64,000 nucleotides of DNA from a virus: positions 310,001 through 374,000 of the IMG/VR virus record IMGVR_UViG_3300033145_003233, one strand, 5' to 3'. The position numbers and the translations under genes are program-made. Below the pieces are notes generated by a model. That model was not told the origin of the DNA, did no database searches, and saw nothing but the letters and a program-made list of their open reading frames with translations. How positions within the stretch are numbered: position 1 is the first letter of the stretch; each line of letters starts with the position of its first letter. Below, one piece after another: positions 1 through 8,502 of the stretch.

Positions 1-445
1 GGCAAATCATCACGTTTCGCGAAGGTGTTTCTTCTACTACTTCTTCTTCTTCTTTCTCCCATCCCCGTATCCCCGCCTTACCTGAAGCAACGCCCGCTAT
101 GATACACCACGCATTTCTCTCCCTATGTGAACCCTTTATCCATTCTTTATCAGAAGCATTGCTTGTCAAACAAGGATCTCCTTTGACATTATATTTAGCG
201 GTAAAAATGCCATTAATTCTCAACCTTTCGAATGCATGACGAAGAGAATCATTCTGACCTGGTATATCTAAATGTTTTGATAGAGAAAATAAATTAGCTT
301 GCACTCCCTCTATAACAGATATGACACAAGCTATGCCAAGACACCCCTCCCAATCTGAATCTGATAATTGAGCGTACTCCTCAATTCCACAAATAGTTTT
401 TAAAAGAGGCTCGTACCTTTTTAGTCCATTGAAATTTCTACTCAT
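1..445 (-). CDS. Hypothetical protein, 3' end beyond the window
   Basis: An open frame on the minus strand runs off the left edge. I prefer the ATG at 445 (protein starts MSRNFNGLKRYEPLL) because GGGGG lies 5 bases upstream; the in-frame ATG at 457 has no ribosome site. The visible part, about 148 residues, is soluble and mixed. It ends in an acidic run (GWEKEEEEVVEE) followed by basic and hydrophobic residues at the edge. I do not recognise a family. It lies downstream of the nucleotidyltransferase gene on the same strand and is probably co-transcribed with it. Confidence 0.6.
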   Translation of the reverse strand, partial: MSRNFNGLKRYEPLLKTICGIEEYAQLSDSDWEGCLGIACVISVIEGVQANLFSLSKHLDIPGQNDSLRHAFERLRINGIFTAKYNVKGDPCLTSNASDKEWIKGSHRERNAWCIIAGVASGKAGIRGWEKEEEEVVEETPSRNVMIC

Positions 446-484
446 TCTTTCCCCCATGGAAATTTAAATTTTACTATCGTTGAT

Positions 485-1393
485 CTAATCTATGGCAAGG
501 TCTACTGGCAACATCGATAGAAACTTTTCATCCCTATTGATTACCCCCGCAACCGCCTCCATATAGAGCTTCCAAACTTTCTTCACATCTGGTTTATCGC
601 GAAGAACAGATTTAGGACGCATCTCTTCTGCTTTTTTAACTACTTCATCATGAAGCACTTCAAGTTCTTCCTTAGTATATTTTCCAGCTCTAATATCCAA
701 AAGTTCTTGAGCATTAGGCCTTGGAAAAGTCATCGTTCCAGTTTCCATTAATTCTGTAAGTTGTTGAACAAGACGAATAGAGTGAGCAGCACTTTTACGA
801 CAGAAACCGTATTTTTCAATATCTGCTTTTCTCTTAGCTCCAAGTCCGGTCATAGAGGAGATACATTTCTTTTCATCTACAGAATTAAGAATGTCAATAA
901 TTTGATCTATCTTTTCTTTCTTGAGCTGCCAATGACTACGAACATCATTAATAACTTCTTTTTTACTTTTATTAAATCTAGTAGAAACCAGTTTAACAGC
1001 CATAGCCTTACGCCATTCACCTGTACTATATCCCATAATCCTACCATAGATAGCATTACTGATGATATGTTCCTTTAACTCCATAATAACTTTTCCCAGA
1101 GGAGTCACAATCTTAATATGTTCAGTAGGCGCAAAAAATAATTCTGAGCATTGAGGATCTCCCTTAAGAACAAGCCTAATAAAAGCTAAAATGCTATAAA
1201 TCTTGGTGTCCCCTTCCATTTCTTGACTATCAAATTTCTTTACCCCAATAAGATAAGGAAAGGGAGGAGCTACAAACCCTCTTAGATCGTAATCTGACGT
1301 AGGAGTGGCCATGCCATAAAGATAGCTGCCAGACTCACAAAGGAAATCTGGGTTAGCTAAAGCAATTTGTAGTAATTCTTCGTCTTTTTTCAT
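485..1393 (-). CDS. RlaP-type predicted nucleotidyltransferase
   Basis: A 302-residue protein with the N-terminal signature of the DNA polymerase beta-like nucleotidyltransferase superfamily: a GSYLYG motif at about residues 22-27 followed by SDYD with two acidic residues (D34, D36). This matches the RlaP (RNA ligase-adjacent polymerase) group, which is common in large phages and bacteria and is linked to RNA repair; its exact substrate is not established. The C-terminal half is helical and charged. There is no RNA ligase gene next to it here, so an RNA repair role is inference only. It is the only gene near the left edge that is not part of sugar metabolism. Confidence 0.75.
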   Translation of the reverse strand: MKKDEELLQIALANPDFLCESGSYLYGMATPTSDYDLRGFVAPPFPYLIGVKKFDSQEMEGDTKIYSILAFIRLVLKGDPQCSELFFAPTEHIKIVTPLGKVIMELKEHIISNAIYGRIMGYSTGEWRKAMAVKLVSTRFNKSKKEVINDVRSHWQLKKEKIDQIIDILNSVDEKKCISSMTGLGAKRKADIEKYGFCRKSAAHSIRLVQQLTELMETGTMTFPRPNAQELLDIRAGKYTKEELEVLHDEVVKKAEEMRPKSVLRDKPDVKKVWKLYMEAVAGVINRDEKFLSMLPVDLAID

Positions 1394-1482
1394 TTTCTCT
1401 ATTTTCTTTAGGATACACTAAAATCTTTCACTTTCAACTACTTTTTAAAAAAAACATTTGTCTGGAAATTTAGATTATTATC

Positions 1483-1944
1483 TTATCCAAATATCTGACC
1501 TATTTCAGGTATCTCATCATCCATGATTTCCAGGATTAAAGTCCCCTCTTCTTCTTCATAAGTATTTTCACCTGGATAAACCGTGAAAACTACTTGCGTC
1601 TTCATCTCTATCTTATTGTACTTCAATTCTACATCTCTAATAGTATTCTCTATAGTAGGAGCATCAGTTACAGCAGACGCAAAAGTAAGTTTCTTTTTAG
1701 TCATCTGAACTTTATTTATTATAGAATAAATATCTGCCATAAATATCTTATTCCTTCTTTTCCTCTTTTTCTTCTTTGTTCTTTTCTTTCTAACATTTTT
1801 TACAACCTTCTTCTTACGTCTTGTAACAGCCTTTTTCTTAGTTTTTCTTTTTACAACTTTCTTCTTTTTCTGTTTCTTTAATTTTACACTCTTTTTTTTC
1901 ACTTTGATAGTTCTTTTTTTTATTTTTTTCTTAGTTTTTTTCAC
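1483..1944 (-). CDS. Lysine-rich basic protein with small C-terminal domain
   Basis: The gene starts at GTG 1944, overlaps the upstream stop as GTGA, and has GGGGGAG five bases upstream. Residues 1-66 contain about 44 Lys or Arg. A compact, acidic-leaning domain of about 85 residues follows, starting MADIYSIINK. An in-frame ATG at 1740 with AAGGA upstream could start that domain alone, so two products are possible. The basic tail suggests nucleic-acid or polyanion binding (inference). I recognise no family for the C-terminal domain. The coding strand of the tail is very A-rich, so the composition could partly reflect slippage in an AAA/AAG tract. Confidence 0.6.
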   Translation of the reverse strand: MKKTKKKIKKRTIKVKKKSVKLKKQKKKKVVKRKTKKKAVTRRKKKVVKNVRKKRTKKKKRKRRNKIFMADIYSIINKVQMTKKKLTFASAVTDAPTIENTIRDVELKYNKIEMKTQVVFTVYPGENTYEEEEGTLILEIMDDEIPEIGQIFG

Positions 1945-2195
1945 TCATACTCCCCCAGTCCTTCGCAGTTATCAGCCCTAGCAGACATTTTTTCAGCAAT
2001 TGCCATTTGATCCAATTTCTCTTTAGCAGGGCTTTTTTTCATACATACATAACCTATGCTCGACAATGACAGATATCGACATGTTTCATGTTGATGATAT
2101 ATTTTACAGACAGCATCCAGATGTGCCTTAGGAATTTTTCTACTCTCATCCAGTAGATAATCATTCAACTGATTTTGAAAATCTATATAATACAT
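1941..2195 (-). CDS. Small Cys/His-containing hypothetical protein
   Basis: An 84-residue protein with four cysteines and two histidines in the order C..H.H..C.....C...........C (CKIYHQHETCRYL, GYVCMKK, DNCEGL). This spacing suggests a zinc or iron-sulfur site. The start overlaps the stop of the upstream DUF115-like gene, and the end overlaps the GTG of the lysine-rich gene, so the three genes look translationally coupled. I recognise the general look of phage-encoded Cys-cluster proteins but no named family, and I assign no function. Confidence 0.6.
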   Translation of the reverse strand: MYYIDFQNQLNDYLLDESRKIPKAHLDAVCKIYHQHETCRYLSLSSIGYVCMKKSPAKEKLDQMAIAEKMSARADNCEGLGEYE

Positions 2196-3019
2196 TATCT
2201 TTTAAAAATCTTTCTATATTGATTTCTATCCATTTTCTTAGGTTTCAACTTCTTTATAACATCTGATAATTTCTCTTTATCCCACAATCTATTATCGCTA
2301 CAATTATGAATGGGCACAGGGCAATTCTCATCTACCCATTTCATAGCCGCTTTGCACATTTTTAAAGTATATGGTTTATGATCTCTATTTTTGCCATAAA
2401 AATCAGTTTTCCTACCCTTACCATATTTGCAATCTGTTCCCAACAGAACTATATCTGAACATCCTAAGGCAACAGCTACCTGAACGGCCAACACCCCAGT
2501 ATTCCCCTTACCATGGAGAACTCCTATATTAGAACCAAATTTAAATTCAGTATCCAATACCCTAAAATTAATAAAAATTCTTCCCGGATCTCCCGTGGAA
2601 CTAGACATCTTTATAGCCTGTTGTCTTATTATATTTTTTTTGTCGCTATTCCAAACCTGCTTATCTTGCCACAACAAAACAGTAGGATCATAAATATAAA
2701 AAATTCTATTTGTGCCTATAGTGAAATATGGATTCAGCAACTTTAAATCTTCTCTAGCTATGCTTGGGGCATTACCTAGTATAAAAGCAACATGACCCTT
2801 TAACAGCCCATTCCACCCTGATAAGGATTTATATCTTATTCTATCCCCTGTTTCCCATTTGCCAAGAATCGATGAAGTAATTTTTAACTTATTTTTCTTC
2901 TTAGGTCTGGTTTTCGTTATTGGGATAATATCTCTTTTCCTGGTTTTTTTTGATTTCTTGCTTTTTCTACCTCTAGGAGATATTTTTAAATCAGATATTT
3001 TTTTCCTATTCGGGTGCAT
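2195..3019 (-). CDS. DUF115/Maf-like (GT42-like fold) protein
   Basis: A 274-residue protein with a Lys/Arg-rich first 45 residues, then a Rossmann-like domain. It shows ILGNAPSI (the G-x-G/A-x-S type N-terminal signature of DUF115/MptE-like and sialyltransferase-like proteins), GTNRIFY, and late VLLGTDCKYG. DUF115 is the catalytic domain of Maf proteins, which transfer CMP-nonulosonic acids to flagellin; the family also includes a pterin diphosphokinase. With CMP-sugar synthesis genes in this window I favour a glycosyltransferase role (inference). It is one of four such proteins here (22380, 32133 and 45003 are the others). The basic N-terminus is shared in style with the lysine-rich neighbour. 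Confidence 0.55.
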   Translation of the reverse strand: MHPNRKKISDLKISPRGRKSKKSKKTRKRDIIPITKTRPKKKNKLKITSSILGKWETGDRIRYKSLSGWNGLLKGHVAFILGNAPSIAREDLKLLNPYFTIGTNRIFYIYDPTVLLWQDKQVWNSDKKNIIRQQAIKMSSSTGDPGRIFINFRVLDTEFKFGSNIGVLHGKGNTGVLAVQVAVALGCSDIVLLGTDCKYGKGRKTDFYGKNRDHKPYTLKMCKAAMKWVDENCPVPIHNCSDNRLWDKEKLSDVIKKLKPKKMDRNQYRKIFKR

Positions 3020-3028
3020 CTTTTCCTA

Positions 3029-3964
3029 TCATATAATCTTTCTAAAATAATCTATTGTCATATCCATTCCTTCCTCAAGCTTAATATCCGGGAACCAATC
3101 AATTAGTTCAATAGCAAGCTCTATATCAGGATTCCTTCTTTGAGGATCATCTTCTGGCAAACTCCTATAAACTATCTTAGACTTACTATTCGTCATTAGA
3201 ATTATCTTATGAGCTAACTCCAGAATATTTATTTCATGAGGATTACCCAGATTAATAGGGCCAGTTATATCCTTCTTAGATTCCATTAGTTTTATCATTC
3301 CCCATACTGTATCATCCACATAACAAAAACTTCTAGTTTGTTTCCCCTCTCCATATATAGTGATATCCTCGTCCCTTAAAGATTGAACTATAAAATTACT
3401 CACTACTCTTCCATCATTAATAGACATATTAGATCCATATGTATTAAAAATTCTAGCCACTTTAATTTCTAAACCATATTGTCTATGATAATCAAAGAAC
3501 AAAGTCTCCGCACAACGCTTCCCCTCATCGTAACAAGATCTGATACCTATAGGATTAACATTCCCCCAATATGTTTCTATCTGAGGAGAGATAAGTGGAT
3601 CTCCATATATTTCGCTAGTAGATGCTTGTAAAACCTTAGCTCCTGTTTTTCTAGCAGATTCCAGAACATTAATAGTCCCCTGCACATTAGTCTTTATAGT
3701 TTTAACTGGATCATATTGATAATAAAAAGGAGAAGCAGGACAAGCAAGATTATATATCTCATCTGCCTCAATAATAAAAGGATCACATATATCGTGTCTT
3801 ATTATCTCAAAATTATCCAACCGGCATAAATGATCGATATTTCTTTTACTACCTGTAAAAAAATTATCCAGACAAATAACGTCATTTCCCTTTTCTAGCA
3901 AAATTTCGCAGAGGTGAGAACCTATAAACCCACCTCCCCCAGTCACTAAGCTTATTTTATTCAT
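3029..3964 (-). CDS. uxs: UDP-glucuronate decarboxylase (UDP-xylose synthase)
   Basis: An extended short-chain dehydrogenase of about 311 residues. It has the NAD-binding [10 protein letters not shown] near residue 8, the UXS-specific [14 protein letters not shown] (S117, E118) and SCYDEGKR carrying the catalytic Tyr145/Lys149, then RSFCYVDD. These motifs are diagnostic for decarboxylation of UDP-glucuronate to UDP-xylose. I use the ATG at 3964 ([10 protein letters not shown]); it overlaps the stop of the upstream small gene as ATGAATAA. Further in-frame ATGs at 3973 and 3997 would only add a charged extension. UDP-glucose dehydrogenase, needed to make the substrate, is not in the window, so the host may supply UDP-glucuronate. 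Confidence 0.9.
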   Translation of the reverse strand: MNKISLVTGGGGFIGSHLCEILLEKGNDVICLDNFFTGSKRNIDHLCRLDNFEIIRHDICDPFIIEADEIYNLACPASPFYYQYDPVKTIKTNVQGTINVLESARKTGAKVLQASTSEIYGDPLISPQIETYWGNVNPIGIRSCYDEGKRCAETLFFDYHRQYGLEIKVARIFNTYGSNMSINDGRVVSNFIVQSLRDEDITIYGEGKQTRSFCYVDDTVWGMIKLMESKKDITGPINLGNPHEINILELAHKIILMTNSKSKIVYRSLPEDDPQRRNPDIELAIELIDWFPDIKLEEGMDMTIDYFRKII

Positions 3965-4409
3965 GGCCTTCATCGTCCTGTTTATCTCCCTCTCCAAACA
4001 TACTTATTTTCCAATCCTTGAACTCTTCAGCCAAACAATCTGTTTTCCAGTCTAACCTCTCTTCTGGGCCAATCAAGCTACTAATAAAATTCTGAGATCT
4101 ATTTCTTATACCATTTAAACCATGAGTTAATTTTAAAAGATGTAAATCCTGATCATCTTTTCCCTGTCTAACTTTAGATTCATTATACCAAATATGAGCA
4201 TTTATCTGGGCCAATACTACAACCGCCCTTATTAAATCTCCAGAAATTTTAATGTCTTTTTCTTTTATAATATGATCTAAATCATTAACAATGTGTTTCA
4301 TCTCTTTACCATAAGTCTCTTTACGCTCAGTAATAAAAACTTCTTTTAATTGATGTATAGTTAATCTATCTATTAATTCCGAAAATGTAGGAAGAAATTT
4401 TCTAACCAT
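3957..4409 (-). CDS. Small unknown protein, SELID family copy A
   Basis: A helical protein of about 150 residues beginning [16 protein letters not shown]. The ATG at 4409 is chosen because AAGGAGG sits six bases upstream; the GTG at 4415 would touch the ribosome site. It shares a clear pattern with two other genes (8059 and 8484): SELID.L.I.Q.KE, a central D[LI][DN].......[KR]DIK, then Q.N.[HY]IW and L.L[TS]H..N.IRN. The three copies sit next to epimerase-like genes. I do not know the function. Possible roles are a small partner of the sugar enzymes or a stand-alone sugar-binding protein. Confidence 0.7.
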   Translation of the reverse strand: MVRKFLPTFSELIDRLTIHQLKEVFITERKETYGKEMKHIVNDLDHIIKEKDIKISGDLIRAVVVLAQINAHIWYNESKVRQGKDDQDLHLLKLTHGLNGIRNRSQNFISSLIGPEERLDWKTDCLAEEFKDWKISMFGEGDKQDDEGHE

Positions 4410-4434
4410 CTCCACCCTCCTTATAAATAATTTA

Positions 4435-5388
4435 TTATTTTTTTATTCTTTTATACCATTCTACTGTTTTTCTTATACCTTCTTCTAATGATGTTTGAGG
4501 ATTAAACCCCAACATTTTTATGGCCTTATCAATATTTATTGCTCTCCTGGGAATCATAGTGGGCTTAGATTTATCAAAAACGATATTAGCATTTTCATAT
4601 CCATCTATTTTCAGAATTACATCCAATGTTTTTTTAATAGTATGAGATTCACCAGATGCTAAATTAATAATATCAAAACCATCTACTTTCTCCATGGCCA
4701 GAATTAGTCCATCTACCATATCAGATATATAGGTTATATCTTTAGAATCAAGACCATCGCCCCAAACTCCTATAGGATCATGTCTCTCTACAACTCTTCT
4801 TATCAAAGCTGCTGTAGAATGTGATGTTTCCCATTCATAATCATCATATTCTCCGTACAAATTACCCACTCGTGCAACAATAGTAGTCATAGGATTTTTA
4901 ATTTTGGTAGAGTACATTTCGCACATAACTTCTGAAAACTTTTTCATAGATGCCACGCAAAAATATTTATGAAAAAATTCTCCATTATCATCCTCTTCCT
5001 TAAGGGGAAAATCTACCAATGGATAAACTGTAGTACTACTAACAAATAAAAACTTCTTCACTTTGGCATGATAAGCTGCTTCTAGCATTAAAGTGTTTAT
5101 CAGTACATTAGGAGTGACATGTGCTAATGGATTATATTCCATTACGGCTGCTCCAGACGTATTGGCGGCACACATAAAAACATAATCCTGATTTTTACAA
5201 ATCTTATTACAAAAATTCTTATCTGTCAAATCCCCCCATACAAAAGAAATATTTTCATTTTCGAATTGAGGACCTTTACGATGTAAAGTTGCCTTAACAT
5301 TAGCCCCTAGATCTACTAATCTTTTAATTAAATTTGTTCCTATAAAACCACTTCCACCAGTTACTAGTATCTTCTTACCTTTTAACAT
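4435..5388 (-). CDS. NAD-dependent epimerase/dehydratase (SDR), atypical active site
   Basis: An extended SDR of 317 residues with the cofactor motif TGGSGFIGTN (residues 10-19), substrate-side VSSTTVYP (about 116-123), WGDGLDSKDITYISD and the C-terminal LEEGIRKTVEWY. It resembles GDP-fucose synthase or 4-ketoreductase-type nucleotide-sugar enzymes. In the YxxxK position I read V145-A-S-M-K149 followed by KFSE, so the usual catalytic tyrosine appears to be replaced; the nearest Tyr is 142. It starts at ATG 5388, with AAGGAG six bases upstream, just after rmlC. The exact product cannot be fixed from sequence. Confidence 0.75.
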   Translation of the reverse strand: MLKGKKILVTGGSGFIGTNLIKRLVDLGANVKATLHRKGPQFENENISFVWGDLTDKNFCNKICKNQDYVFMCAANTSGAAVMEYNPLAHVTPNVLINTLMLEAAYHAKVKKFLFVSSTTVYPLVDFPLKEEDDNGEFFHKYFCVASMKKFSEVMCEMYSTKIKNPMTTIVARVGNLYGEYDDYEWETSHSTAALIRRVVERHDPIGVWGDGLDSKDITYISDMVDGLILAMEKVDGFDIINLASGESHTIKKTLDVILKIDGYENANIVFDKSKPTMIPRRAINIDKAIKMLGFNPQTSLEEGIRKTVEWYKRIKK

Positions 5389-5400
5389 TTTAACTCCTTA

Positions 5401-5931
5401 TTAAGTTATTTCCCCTGTCATGTCTCTTTTAGACAAAATGGGATCAGATATAGGCCACCAAACATTAAAACGAGGATCATCATACTTTACTGTAAATTGA
5501 TTAGCCATACCCTTATAAATACAAGATTGCTTATAAAAGAACATTGCCTCTTCACTCATGACTACATATCCATTCCCATGTTTTGGAGGGATCAAGAGTT
5601 GTTTTTTATTTTCTCCGCTTAATACAAAAGGTTGATACTTTCCAAAATTAGAAGAATCTTTATCATAATTTAAAACATTAACATACATTCTGCCATATAA
5701 ACATGTTACTAATTTCCATGTCCTATCATCACCATGAAAGCCCCTCAAAACATGACGAGAAGACACGGCAATATTATCTTCTAAGAATTCTATTTCTTCA
5801 CCTACAGCTTCTTTTATAGCTTTTGTATAATCTATTTTATTATATAGCTCTTCATAGGTTCCCCTATGATCCTCAAAACTAGAACGATCAAATAAAAAAA
5901 CATTATCCATACTTGTAGTTTGTGCTATCAT
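5401..5931 (-). CDS. rmlC: dTDP-4-dehydrorhamnose 3,5-epimerase-like (RmlC family)
   Basis: A 176-residue cupin with the RmlC hallmarks: VLRGFHGDD (catalytic His66), WKLVTCLYG, IPPKHGNGYVV, FFYKQS (Tyr133) and WPISDPILSKRD. RmlC-type enzymes epimerise C3 and/or C5 of dTDP-4-keto-6-deoxyhexoses. RmlA, RmlB and RmlD are not recognisable nearby, so it may act on another 4-keto sugar made by the neighbouring SDRs (inference). A GGAGG lies upstream of ATG 5931, inside the end of the preceding epimerase gene. Length is normal for the family. Confidence 0.85.
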   Translation of the reverse strand: MIAQTTSMDNVFLFDRSSFEDHRGTYEELYNKIDYTKAIKEAVGEEIEFLEDNIAVSSRHVLRGFHGDDRTWKLVTCLYGRMYVNVLNYDKDSSNFGKYQPFVLSGENKKQLLIPPKHGNGYVVMSEEAMFFYKQSCIYKGMANQFTVKYDDPRFNVWWPISDPILSKRDMTGEIT

Positions 5932-5933
5932 AT

Positions 5934-6929
5934 TTAAACAACCTCCTCTGCAAAATAATTCTTTCTACTTTTATATTCTTCAGAATTGTCAACAAACCAT
6001 TCCCAAGTTTTTCTCAAGCCTTCCTCTAATGATGTAGATGGTTCATAATGAATCAGTTTTTTAGCAAGAGATATATCCATTACTCTTTTAGGGAAACCTG
6101 AGGGTTTAGTAGTATCAAACTCATAATTAAAGTTTAAAAAACTTTTCAAGGTTTCTACTAATTCTCTAATAGTAACACCTCTCCCACTCCCTAGATTAAC
6201 AAATTTACTATCTGTTCCATAATATAAAGCTTGAATTATTCCTTCTGCGACATCTCTACTGTAAGCAAAATCTCTAATGGCAGAACCGTCGCCCCATATA
6301 ACAACAGGATCTTCCTTGTTATAAATTCTCTGCATAAGAGTAGGAATAACCATAGCGTTCTCAGGATCAAAGTTGTCTCCTGGTCCATAAATATTGGCTG
6401 GCCTAACAATAGCAAAATTCTTCAAACCATATTGAATGTCATAGGCTTCAATTTGTTTTTCTGCCATTCTCTTTGCCCATCCTGGAAACATATCCATAGG
6501 AGGACCATCGAGATTATTATCTTCTTTAAATACCTCTGCGCTTGAATATGCTCCCACAGAGCTAGTGTACACAATCTTTTTCACATTATTATAACGACAA
6601 GCCTCTAACACATTCGTATTCATCATAAGCAATGGAACAAAAAAGCTAGCCGGTTTTTCTTTTGTTACTTTTACAGACCCCTTAATCCCCGCGATATGAA
6701 AGACATAATCAACATCTTTAGTCCATTTCAAACATAAAACATAATCATTCAAATCACCTACTATATGATGAGCGCCTGGAACTCTTATGTTATGATCTAA
6801 AGACACAATAGAAACCTTAGCACCAGCATCTATCAATATCTTAACAACCTGTCGGCCTATTAAACCCGTTCCTCCGGTCACTAAACATTTCTTATCTCTA
6901 AAACTTTCTAAAATATCTTTCTCGATCAT
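5934..6929 (-). CDS. NAD-dependent epimerase/dehydratase (SDR), atypical active site
   Basis: A 331-residue extended SDR. Cofactor motif TGGTGLIGRQ is at about 18-27; YTSSVGAYS at about 121-129 carries the active-site serine; RPANIYGPGDNFDPENA and WGDGSAIRDFAYSRD follow. The YxxxK position reads P149-G-W-A-K153 with RMAE after it, so Tyr is replaced by Pro. Overall it resembles UDP-glucose 4-epimerase/GDP-fucose synthase-like proteins and is closest in this window to the genes at 4435 and 8893. It is tightly packed, two bases before rmlC. Confidence 0.75.
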   Translation of the reverse strand: MIEKDILESFRDKKCLVTGGTGLIGRQVVKILIDAGAKVSIVSLDHNIRVPGAHHIVGDLNDYVLCLKWTKDVDYVFHIAGIKGSVKVTKEKPASFFVPLLMMNTNVLEACRYNNVKKIVYTSSVGAYSSAEVFKEDNNLDGPPMDMFPGWAKRMAEKQIEAYDIQYGLKNFAIVRPANIYGPGDNFDPENAMVIPTLMQRIYNKEDPVVIWGDGSAIRDFAYSRDVAEGIIQALYYGTDSKFVNLGSGRGVTIRELVETLKSFLNFNYEFDTTKPSGFPKRVMDISLAKKLIHYEPSTSLEEGLRKTWEWFVDNSEEYKSRKNYFAEEVV

Positions 6930-6941
6930 ATTGATATCCTA

Positions 6942-8069
6942 CTATTTCTTTCTTACATTAACTAGAATCGGCTCTTTCCAATCAAAAGCTATAACCCATG
7001 CCCAATAACGAACTCTGCCCTCTATTAACTCATAGTCATAAAATCCTGTAGGGTCATCAATGGGAGAAACTTTAACTGGATTACATTTTTTATCTTCTTT
7101 TATTCTTTCAGACAACTCAACAGGACTAGGAGCAAATTTCATATCATTAGCTACAGCTTCTTCCACTGTCTTATATACTTTTCTATTACCTCTTCCTCCA
7201 TCATCAACTCTTATTTTTTCTGGATACACATATATTTTTTCTTTCTTAAAGACCCTGCCTATATCAGAAAAATCTTTTTCTGACATATCAAAATCAGAAG
7301 CTCTAGAATTATCTTCAATATGAGAGATATTAGTACTAGCAGGAATAGCCACTACTGAATCATTATGAGTTAACCAATTTAAAATAAGCTGAACAGAAGT
7401 TATGTCGTATTTGTCTATATATTTCTCAAAGATAATTTTTTCTTTATTATTGCCATAAAATTGTCCCTGATCTAAAGGGCTATAAGCTATCAGCGTGATA
7501 TCATTTTTGTCGCAATAAGAAAGAATTTCTTCCTCCACCCCTCTTTCAAAGAGATTATATTCAAGTTGCATAGAAACAATGTCATATTCAAAATTATTAC
7601 GAGCTTTTACAAACTCTTTAAAAGAAAAATTACTAACACCAACATGTTTAATTTTACCTTCCCTAATAAGCTTACCCATAGTCCACATAGTTTCTCCTAT
7701 GGGGATTTTATAATTCGGCCAGTGGATCTGATATAGATCTATACAATCTATACGTAATCTTTTTAAGCTTTCTTCTGCCGATTTTATAACATCATTAGAA
7801 GATAAATGCTCTGGTGACACTTTTGTAGCTATAACTATTTTATCCTTTTTATGTTGTGGAATACTTCCTATAAGTTCTTCAGCATGACCATTACCATAAG
7901 ATTCAGCAGTATCAAAAAAATTAATCCCACAATCTATGGCTTTTTCTATAGCTCTTTTACATTTTTCATCATTAGAAGTATCTGGCTCTAGATAACCGCC
8001 TATCCCCATTGACCCGAAACCAATAGAGGATATATTTATATCAGTATTGCCTAATTTTTTATATTTCAT
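6942..8069 (-). CDS. Aldo/keto reductase fused to a ParB/sulfiredoxin-like domain
   Basis: Residues 1 to about 285 form a complete aldo/keto reductase with the catalytic tetrad D53, Y58 (FFDTAESYG), K83 (ATKV) and H116 (YQIHWP). After a linker, residues about 312-375 read like the start of a ParB-type domain: SPVELSERI, then YELIEGRVRYWAWV and EPILVNV, matching the h-x-G-x-R-Y/H-x-A pattern. The reductase probably reduces a keto-sugar or aldehyde made by its neighbours. The role of the added domain is unknown; some ParB-fold proteins are nucleotide-dependent kinases. It overlaps the SELID copy B gene upstream. Confidence 0.8.
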   Translation of the reverse strand: MKYKKLGNTDINISSIGFGSMGIGGYLEPDTSNDEKCKRAIEKAIDCGINFFDTAESYGNGHAEELIGSIPQHKKDKIVIATKVSPEHLSSNDVIKSAEESLKRLRIDCIDLYQIHWPNYKIPIGETMWTMGKLIREGKIKHVGVSNFSFKEFVKARNNFEYDIVSMQLEYNLFERGVEEEILSYCDKNDITLIAYSPLDQGQFYGNNKEKIIFEKYIDKYDITSVQLILNWLTHNDSVVAIPASTNISHIEDNSRASDFDMSEKDFSDIGRVFKKEKIYVYPEKIRVDDGGRGNRKVYKTVEEAVANDMKFAPSPVELSERIKEDKKCNPVKVSPIDDPTGFYDYELIEGRVRYWAWVIAFDWKEPILVNVRKK

Positions 8070-8502
8070 TTTTTCTCACATTATTAATAATATCTAAATA
8101 CCATGCATCAGGAGATATAAATGTGGCCTTTGCCCCAGGAGTAGTAAGCTCCCCAACGCTACCCGAAATCATATTCTTGATAGAATTTTTTATACCATTA
8201 TTAAATTCCTGAGATAATATAAGCTTATCCGTATAGATATCATGATTATCTTCTAATTCCATTTCGTCCTTCAGGGACCATATATGCAGATTAGCTTGTG
8301 ACATCAAAATTATCTGTCTTATTAGCTTGGGTGTTAATTTTATATCTTTCTCATCTAACACGTAATCTATATCATGCGCTAACTTTTTTATTTCTCCCGA
8401 CCAATCAGCAGATAATAACATTTCTTTTATCTGACAAATAGATAACTTATCTATTAACTCAGCAAAAGTAAAATTAACTTTTTTTACAAGCTTATCGTCC
8501 AT
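8059..8502 (-). CDS. Small unknown protein, SELID family copy B
   Basis: A 147-residue helical protein, second of three paralogues. It shows FAELIDKLSICQIKE near the N-terminus, HDIDYVLDEKDIKL in the middle, then SQANLHIW and an L..SQEFN.GI.N segment. Its end overlaps the start of the aldo/keto reductase and its start overlaps the end of copy C, so it is embedded in the sugar operon and probably co-translated. I cannot name the family. Conserved Q.N.HIW and H..N residues could form a ligand site. Confidence 0.7.
   Translation of the reverse strand: MDDKLVKKVNFTFAELIDKLSICQIKEMLLSADWSGEIKKLAHDIDYVLDEKDIKLTPKLIRQIILMSQANLHIWSLKDEMELEDNHDIYTDKLILSQEFNNGIKNSIKNMISGSVGELTTPGAKATFISPDAWYLDIINNVRKNEI

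Noticed and set aside
761-1078. Plus-strand open frame opposite the nucleotidyltransferase gene
   Set aside because: It is a shadow of a well-supported minus-strand gene, lacks a ribosome site and has no recognisable protein pattern. The same holds for other plus-strand frames such as 8930-9340 and 16957-17367.
1430-1482. Terminator between the lysine-rich gene and the RlaP gene
   Set aside because: A T-tract exists on the minus strand but I find no matching stable inverted repeat before it.
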